From positions 33,795 through 97,794 of the forward strand of contig DXIP01000001.1 of assembly GCA_019112825.1 (NCBI GenBank): a stretch of DNA of 64,000 nucleotides. The letters are read 5' to 3'. This document shows positions 59,546 to 64,000 of the stretch, piece after piece. The translations under genes and the position numbers were made by a program. The notes beneath the pieces are model-generated. The model saw nothing but the letters and a program-made list of their open reading frames with translations, did no database searches and had not been told where the DNA came from. Source of the DNA: Alistipes excrementigallinarum (GTDB lineage Bacteria > Bacteroidota > Bacteroidia > Bacteroidales > Rikenellaceae). Position 1 is the stretch's first letter; each line of letters begins with the position of its first letter.

Positions 59546-60406
59546 ATGAAGAAAGCGATTTTTCTATACAACCCGCAGTCCGGCAAGGGACGCACTGACC
59601 GCAAGGTCGAGGATATCTGCGAGGTATTCTCCTCCTACGGATACGACATCGAACCGCTTCAAATCGATTTCGACGCCAACCCCTTCGACGGGCACGAGCA
59701 GGTCGAGCTGGTGGTGGTCGCCGGCGGTGACGGAACGATTAACTTCGCCGTCAACGCCATGAAACGCAAGGGGCTCGACGTGGCGCTGGGGGTTATTCCC
59801 GCCGGTACGGCCAACGACTTCGCGGGGGCGCTCGGCATGTCGAAGAACCCGCTCGAGGCGGCGCGGCAGATAGCCACGGGCGTCGAGGAGCGGGTCGACT
59901 GCGGACGGGTCAACGGGCTCTACTTCGTCAACGTCTTCAGCTTCGGCATCTTCACGACCACCTCGCAGCGTACGCCCGACGAGCGGAAGCACCGCATCGG
60001 CAAGCTGGCCTACCTCATCGAGGGCATCAAGGAGTTCCGTTCGATGCATGCCGTGCCGCTGCGCGTGACGGCCGACGGCGAGGAGTTCGACTTCAACTCG
60101 CTCATGGTGCTGGTCTTCAACGGAGAGACGGCCGGCGGATTTCCGCTGGCGCGCTGCGCCTCCATCAAGGACGGCATGTTCGACTGCGTGCTGCTCGAGA
60201 AGCGCAACCCGCTGCTGTCGACCCTCTCGATGGGGCGCTACCTGCTGGGGGGCAACCCCCGCGAGGTGCGGCTGGTTCGGGCGCGCTGCATCGAGATAAC
60301 CTCGCCGGTCAACGAACCGACCGACGTCGACGGGCAGCCCGGAGCCGACTTCCCGCTCCACATCGAGTGCCTTCCGGGCGAGCTGCGGGTCCTCTGCCAG
60401 CCCTGA
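59546..60406 (+). CDS. YegS/diacylglycerol-kinase-like lipid kinase
   Basis: The ATG at 59546 (MKKAIFLYNPQSGKGRTD) gives 286 residues. The nucleotide motif is VVAGGDGTINFAV, followed by GVIPAGTANDFAGAL, both typical of the DAGK catalytic family. It would phosphorylate a lipid alcohol such as diacylglycerol or a sphingoid base; Bacteroidales make sphingolipids, so a sphingosine-kinase-like role is possible but not shown. It is next to apbE and probably co-transcribed. Confidence 0.9.
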   Translation: MKKAIFLYNPQSGKGRTDRKVEDICEVFSSYGYDIEPLQIDFDANPFDGHEQVELVVVAGGDGTINFAVNAMKRKGLDVALGVIPAGTANDFAGALGMSKNPLEAARQIATGVEERVDCGRVNGLYFVNVFSFGIFTTTSQRTPDERKHRIGKLAYLIEGIKEFRSMHAVPLRVTADGEEFDFNSLMVLVFNGETAGGFPLARCASIKDGMFDCVLLEKRNPLLSTLSMGRYLLGGNPREVRLVRARCIEITSPVNEPTDVDGQPGADFPLHIECLPGELRVLCQP

Positions 60407-60772
60407 CGGGGCGGCGGAGCGTGCGGGGACCGCGGGTGAATGAAGGTGCCCCCGTCGAGCGCAGCGCGCGGGTACGCGGGAAGTATTAGGGTAGAGAAGT
60501 GTTAGACGGATAAGGAGAAGAGCATGAAGCCGGCGGAGGGGAGTTGTGACCCGCTCGGCCGGCGGAAGCGAGATAACGAAAGCGGAGGGCTCCGCCGTGC
60601 GGGGCCATCCATCCGGGCGACCGGAGGCTGCGGGCGACCCCGCCGGCCGAGGGGCGCTCCGGTGGGACAGGTTAGGATACGGAAGCAGGGATGAGAGCCC
60701 GCCCCGGTTTGCGGGACGGGGTACCGACCGCGTTGTGAAACGGAAACGTGTACCAACCCTAAAAAAGCTATT
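60407..60772 (+). other. 366-base spacer before the AraC regulator
   Basis: No gene is recognised. There is a hairpin CCCGCCCCGGTTTGCGGGACGGG near 60701-60723, but no clear TANNTTTG box, so the regulator promoter is unclear. Confidence 0.4.
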
Positions 60773-61696
60773 ATGGCGGAGCGTGTCAAAACGACGAAAA
60801 CCGCACCGGGTGCGGGGCGTGAGAATCTCCACAAGGTTTCGATTTCACGCATCAAGAAGGAGATGAGCGACGTATTCTATCTGTCGGACGATTTGGTCAT
60901 CACGGCGCTCGACCCCCAAAGCAATACGACGAGCAACTATCCGGCCTCCATCGACGGCTTCTCGGCCGTCATCATGATGAGCGGCGAGGCGACCGTCTCC
61001 ATCGACATGCAGACCTATCAGGTGCGGCCCAACATGGTGGTGCTCTTCAATCCGGGGAGCATCATCCGCACGGTGAAGTGCTCGGCCAATGCGGCGGCCT
61101 ACTTCCTGGCCTGCTCCAAGTCGTTCGTCAACGAAATCCAGATAGACCTTTCGACCTCGCTGCCGGTCTACATGCGCTTCGGCAAGGCTCCCGTGCTGGA
61201 GGTCTCGCCGCAGGATGTCGACGAGATACGCCAGCTCTTCCAGCTCATCAAGACGATGCTGCGCAGCGACAAGGAGCGCTACCGGCATGAAATCATCCGG
61301 ACGCTCTTCACCACGGCCTTCTACATCATCACGGAAATCAACCTGCGCGAGCAGACCGACCCGATGAAGCAGGGGCGGTGCGAGGTGCTCTTCAACCAGT
61401 TCATGGCACTGCTGCAGCAGTACAACAAGCGGGAGCGCAACGTGAGCTTCTATGCGCGGCAGCTCAACATCACGCCCAAGTACCTCTCGTCGGTGGTCAA
61501 GGAGGTAAGCGGCAAGACGGCGGCGCGGTGGATTGACGAGTCGGTGATACTCGAGGCGAAGGCGCTGCTCAAGTACTCGGGGCTGAGCATCCAGGAGATA
61601 GCCTACCAGCTCAACTTCTCGACGCAGTCCTTCTTCGGCAAGTACTTCAAGCAGCATACCGGCACCTCGCCCTCGCGCTACAAGCGCAAGGGGTGA
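60773..61696 (+). CDS. AraC family transcriptional regulator
   Basis: The 307-residue protein has an N-terminal ligand-binding, cupin-like domain (about 35-150, with MSGEATVSIDMQTYQVRPNM) and a C-terminal double helix-turn-helix (about 205-305, with FYARQLNITPKYLSSVVKEV and SIQEIAYQLNFSTQSFFGKY). The start at 60773 is kept, but Met30 (near EMSDVFYL) is an alternative. Targets are unknown; no adjacent catabolic gene is on the same strand. Confidence 0.9.
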   Translation: MAERVKTTKTAPGAGRENLHKVSISRIKKEMSDVFYLSDDLVITALDPQSNTTSNYPASIDGFSAVIMMSGEATVSIDMQTYQVRPNMVVLFNPGSIIRTVKCSANAAAYFLACSKSFVNEIQIDLSTSLPVYMRFGKAPVLEVSPQDVDEIRQLFQLIKTMLRSDKERYRHEIIRTLFTTAFYIITEINLREQTDPMKQGRCEVLFNQFMALLQQYNKRERNVSFYARQLNITPKYLSSVVKEVSGKTAARWIDESVILEAKALLKYSGLSIQEIAYQLNFSTQSFFGKYFKQHTGTSPSRYKRKG

Positions 61697-61733
61697 CGCG
61701 CGGCGGCCCCCGGCGACTTTAGGCCCTTTCCCA

Positions 61734-61930
61734 TCTTGGGCCCGTCGGCTTCCGTCGACGGTTTCTGGCCCGTACTCCATCGTCGGCCCGTCGGCTTCCG
61801 TCGGCAGTTCCCGGTCCGTCCACCTTCAACGGTCCGTCGGCCCCGTCGGCGGTTTCTGGCCCGTCTCCATTTTCGGCCTGGTGCCCCACTGGCGACGGTT
61901 TCTGGCCCGCCCTCCATTTTCGGCTTGGCG
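61734..61930. repeat. degenerate ~45-bp repeat, about four copies
   Basis: Units with (G)ACGGTTTCTGGCCCG and TCCATTTTCGGC start near 61756, 61803, 61848 and 61892 (spacing 44-47). The array lies after araC, before a terminator. Confidence 0.82.
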
Positions 61931-61938
61931 GCAGACAA

Positions 61939-61980
61939 GAACAGACCCGAAGCGGTTTTCCGCTCCGGGTCTGTTCTGTT
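61939..61980. terminator. terminator between araC and the DUF3667 gene
   Basis: AGAACAGACCCG-AAGCGG pairs with CCGCT-CCGGGTCTGTTCT around TTTT, followed by GTTTT. It separates two convergent genes. Confidence 0.82.
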
Positions 61981-62017
61981 TTGGAAGGCGCCGGGTAGCC
62001 GTGTCAAAGGAGCTGGG

Positions 62018-63889
62018 TCAGAACCCGTCGCTGAAGGAGGAGACCAGCCAGAGCAGCAGTCCGGCGGCGATGAGCCCTGCCAGCAGCGTGAAGAGCACGA
62101 AGACCCACACCGTCTTGAAGAGGGTCCGCCACCATCCCAGTCCGTAGACCCGGCGTGACGAGAGGAGCATGTAGAGGAAGACCAGCGCGAAGAAGCCCTT
62201 CACCACGCCGCTCGGGAACGACAGGGTGCTCTCGGGTGCGAGCGCGTAAATCAGCAGGAAGGCCGGCACCGAGAGCAGAATGAGGAAGAAGCAGTTGATG
62301 TGGATGGCGTGGACGAAGTGCTGCATGTAGTTCATCCGGCAGCGACGGTAGGCCCGGGTGAGCAGCAGCGCGAAGAGCGGCAGCAGGAACATCATGTAGA
62401 GGGGCGTCCACTTCGAGAGCTGCGCCAGCAGGTTGTTGAGCAGCGTCTGCTGGCTCATCTGCTCCAGCCGTTCGCTCTGGCTTTGGGGCGGCTGCCAGGC
62501 GTAGACGGTTGTCCGCCCGGGGTCGAAGGCGAGCAGCGCTCCGATGACGGCGAGCTCCTCCTCGTCGACATCCACCCCCTTTATCGAGGCCATCGCCTTG
62601 TCCAGTGCGGCCTCCTCCGCGTCGGCCTTTATGCCGGCTTCGGACCCGGGCACGCCTCCGGCTGAGGCCGCAGTCCCGGCTCCGGCTGTAATCCCTGCCC
62701 CGTGCCCGCTCTCGGCCCCGTCTCCGCTTCCGGACTCGGGTACGACGTCGGCGTCGGCTCCGGCCTTGGCACCCGCTTCACCCCCGTCTCCGTTTTCGGC
62801 TCCGGATTCACTCCCGGCCGCCTCTTCGGCCGCCTTTCCGAGCACCTCGCGGGCCCCTTCGAGGTTGATGCGGTCCTGCTCGGCAAGCGTCGTGACGCGG
62901 AGGCACGAGTCGAAGAGCATGCGCGGCAGCTCGACGCGCGCGACGCCGTGACGCGAGCCAAGCGGCGTGATACGGAGCAGCGAATCGCTCCTAAGGTCGT
63001 TGAAGTCGAGCATCTCGGCCAGTCCGGCGCCGTCGTAGAGGTAGACGCAGGTGTCGGCCCCGCCCCGCCCCGTGCGGAGCGCCTCGACCACCCCCTTCGG
63101 AAGGCGGCTCGTGCGGTAACGCTCGTGGCGCAGCTGCTGCTCGGCGGTGCTCGACGCCACCATGAAGAAGAGGGTGAAGAAGACCACCGAGATGAACATG
63201 TAGAGGCGGAAGGGGTGGACGTAGGAGTTGATTTTTCCGGCGTTGAACTCCGTGGTCAGGAAGCCCGGGCGGCGGAAGAGCAGCCAGAGCGTCTGCCACA
63301 CCTTGCTGTCGAACTGGTAGACGTTTTCGAAATACTGTTTGATGTACTTCCAGAAGGGTTGCTCGATGTCGAGGGCATACTGTCCGCAGCGGTGGCAGTA
63401 CATTCCCTGCAGCCGCTCGCCGCAGTTCTTGCAGTGGGTGTAGGCCGGTACGGTGAGCTTGCGCAGCCGGCGCAGGCGGCGGTATTCGAGCCGTCGGCTC
63501 AGAGCGCGGCGCCGGCGTTGCAGCCGCTCACGCAGCCGTTCGCGCAGGCTCCGCGGCCGGGCAGTGCCGGCCTCGGTTGCGGGTTTGGTTGCGGTTGCCG
63601 GTTCGGCTCCAGCCTCCTCTCCGGCTGCTCCGGCTTCTCTGGCTGCTTCTGCTTCGGTTGCGGTCCCGAGTTCTGTTGAGGTTTTGGCCTCGGGTTCTGT
63701 TGAGGTTTTGGCCTCGCTCCCGGCCTCGGTTGCGGCCTCGGCTCCGCCCCTGCCGGCGGGCTTGGTTCCGTCCATGCTCCCGGTCTCGGGCGCAGCTTCG
63801 GACGCGGGAGCGGCTTGGGTCTCCGGGTTGCCCGCTTCGTGCCGGGTGCAGTCGCCGGAGGCCGGTTCCATGGGTTTGTTGCTCTTCAT
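62018..63889 (-). CDS. DUF3667 zinc-ribbon membrane protein with low-complexity insertions
   Basis: The 623-residue protein has a zinc ribbon CKNCGERLQGMYCHRCGQ (about 153-170), a DUF3667 N-terminal segment, one membrane helix near 225-245, and four helices toward the C-terminus (about 500-620). Two parts are unusual: residues 20-110 are Ala/Glu/Thr/Gly-rich with exact EAKTSTE repeats, and about 360-430 is Ala/Gly/Glu/Asp-rich. Without them the protein would be near the expected family size. The function of DUF3667 is unknown. It is behind a -7 promoter box at 63933. Confidence 0.82.
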   Translation of the reverse strand: MKSNKPMEPASGDCTRHEAGNPETQAAPASEAAPETGSMDGTKPAGRGGAEAATEAGSEAKTSTEPEAKTSTELGTATEAEAAREAGAAGEEAGAEPATATKPATEAGTARPRSLRERLRERLQRRRRALSRRLEYRRLRRLRKLTVPAYTHCKNCGERLQGMYCHRCGQYALDIEQPFWKYIKQYFENVYQFDSKVWQTLWLLFRRPGFLTTEFNAGKINSYVHPFRLYMFISVVFFTLFFMVASSTAEQQLRHERYRTSRLPKGVVEALRTGRGGADTCVYLYDGAGLAEMLDFNDLRSDSLLRITPLGSRHGVARVELPRMLFDSCLRVTTLAEQDRINLEGAREVLGKAAEEAAGSESGAENGDGGEAGAKAGADADVVPESGSGDGAESGHGAGITAGAGTAASAGGVPGSEAGIKADAEEAALDKAMASIKGVDVDEEELAVIGALLAFDPGRTTVYAWQPPQSQSERLEQMSQQTLLNNLLAQLSKWTPLYMMFLLPLFALLLTRAYRRCRMNYMQHFVHAIHINCFFLILLSVPAFLLIYALAPESTLSFPSGVVKGFFALVFLYMLLSSRRVYGLGWWRTLFKTVWVFVLFTLLAGLIAAGLLLWLVSSFSDGF

Positions 63890-63932
63890 CGGGCAAAAGG
63901 GTTCGAATGTCGTTTTTTGAACGAATTTTCCA

Positions 63933-63940
63933 CAAAGATA
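63933..63940 (-). promoter_or_regulatory. -7 element of the DUF3667 gene
   Basis: Minus strand TATCTTTG, exact -7 match, 44 bases before the start codon; no good -33 TTG. Confidence 0.6.
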
Positions 63941-64000
63941 ACATTTTTCTACCAGCGCGCCTCCTCTCTGCCTCCGGAATCGCTTCCCGCGGCGAAGCCC

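Overview
The window looks like a chromosomal segment of a high-GC member of the Bacteroidales, most likely Rikenellaceae (Alistipes-like). This is an inference from four things. At least a dozen intergenic regions carry the Bacteroidota promoter signature (-7 TANNTTTG, in the best cases with TTG 19-21 bases upstream). There is a complete Porphyromonas/Bacteroides-type hmu haem operon. There are GH109, a serine-type sulfatase, S46 and S41 peptidases and SusC-like receptor architecture. Several Bacteroidota-specific DUF families occur (DUF4271, DUF3078, DUF3667, DUF2149). Most genes are very GC-rich; the first ~840 bases are clearly AT-rich and look foreign.

Layout. 1-680 (-): 5' part of an AAA ATPase, broken by a one-base frameshift and running off the left edge. 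848-10,398 (-): seven-gene haem uptake operon, calycin-like lipoprotein > hmuY > hmuR > hmuS > hmuT > hmuU > hmuV, behind one strong promoter. 10,818-10,906 (-): tRNA-Leu(GAG) with its own promoter and terminator. 11,234-15,975 (-): lpxB > FAH-family hydrolase > maf > S46 dipeptidyl-peptidase (DPP11-like). 16,269-22,765 (+): serine-type sulfatase; LTA-synthase-like membrane phosphotransferase; hemerythrin protein + LuxR regulator with a degenerate receiver + CDF metal exporter. 23,305-32,887 (-): a long run lysE > cmk > ispH > small membrane protein > S41 protease > histidine kinase > DUF4271 > hemD > rnpA > yidD. 33,428-34,901: divergent cupin / HxlR pair with matching operator-like dyads. 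35,017: DUF3467. 36,048-38,938 (-): lnt > folC, divergent from a GH109 glycosidase (39,037-40,437). 41,388-47,260 (+): RND tripartite efflux operon. 47,787-51,726: nfo (-), DUF3078 and a second S41 protease (+). 51,947-58,317 (-): deoC, an OmpA/TPR lipoprotein, pnp and rpsO. 58,519-61,696 (+): apbE, a YegS/DGK-type lipid kinase and an AraC regulator. 62,018-63,889 (-): a DUF3667 protein.

How it works together. The clearest functional module is haem acquisition: surface lipoproteins, an outer-membrane TonB receptor, a membrane-anchored CobN-like chelatase homologue (HmuS) and an ExbB/ExbD-like motor pair (HmuU/HmuV). The rest is mostly core metabolism (lipid A, isoprenoid, folate, tetrapyrrole, RNA turnover, lipoprotein acylation) interleaved with host-glycan and peptide use (sulfatase, GH109, DPP11-like peptidase).

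The most unusual genome-scale trait is the number of GC-rich minisatellites in the spacers (units of 10, 35, 40, 45, 47, 70, 85, 86 and 90 bp, nearly all different from each other), together with Ala/Glu/Gln/Pro/Thr-rich low-complexity expansions inside several proteins. I saw no CRISPR array, insertion sequence, rRNA operon or complete phage or defence island.
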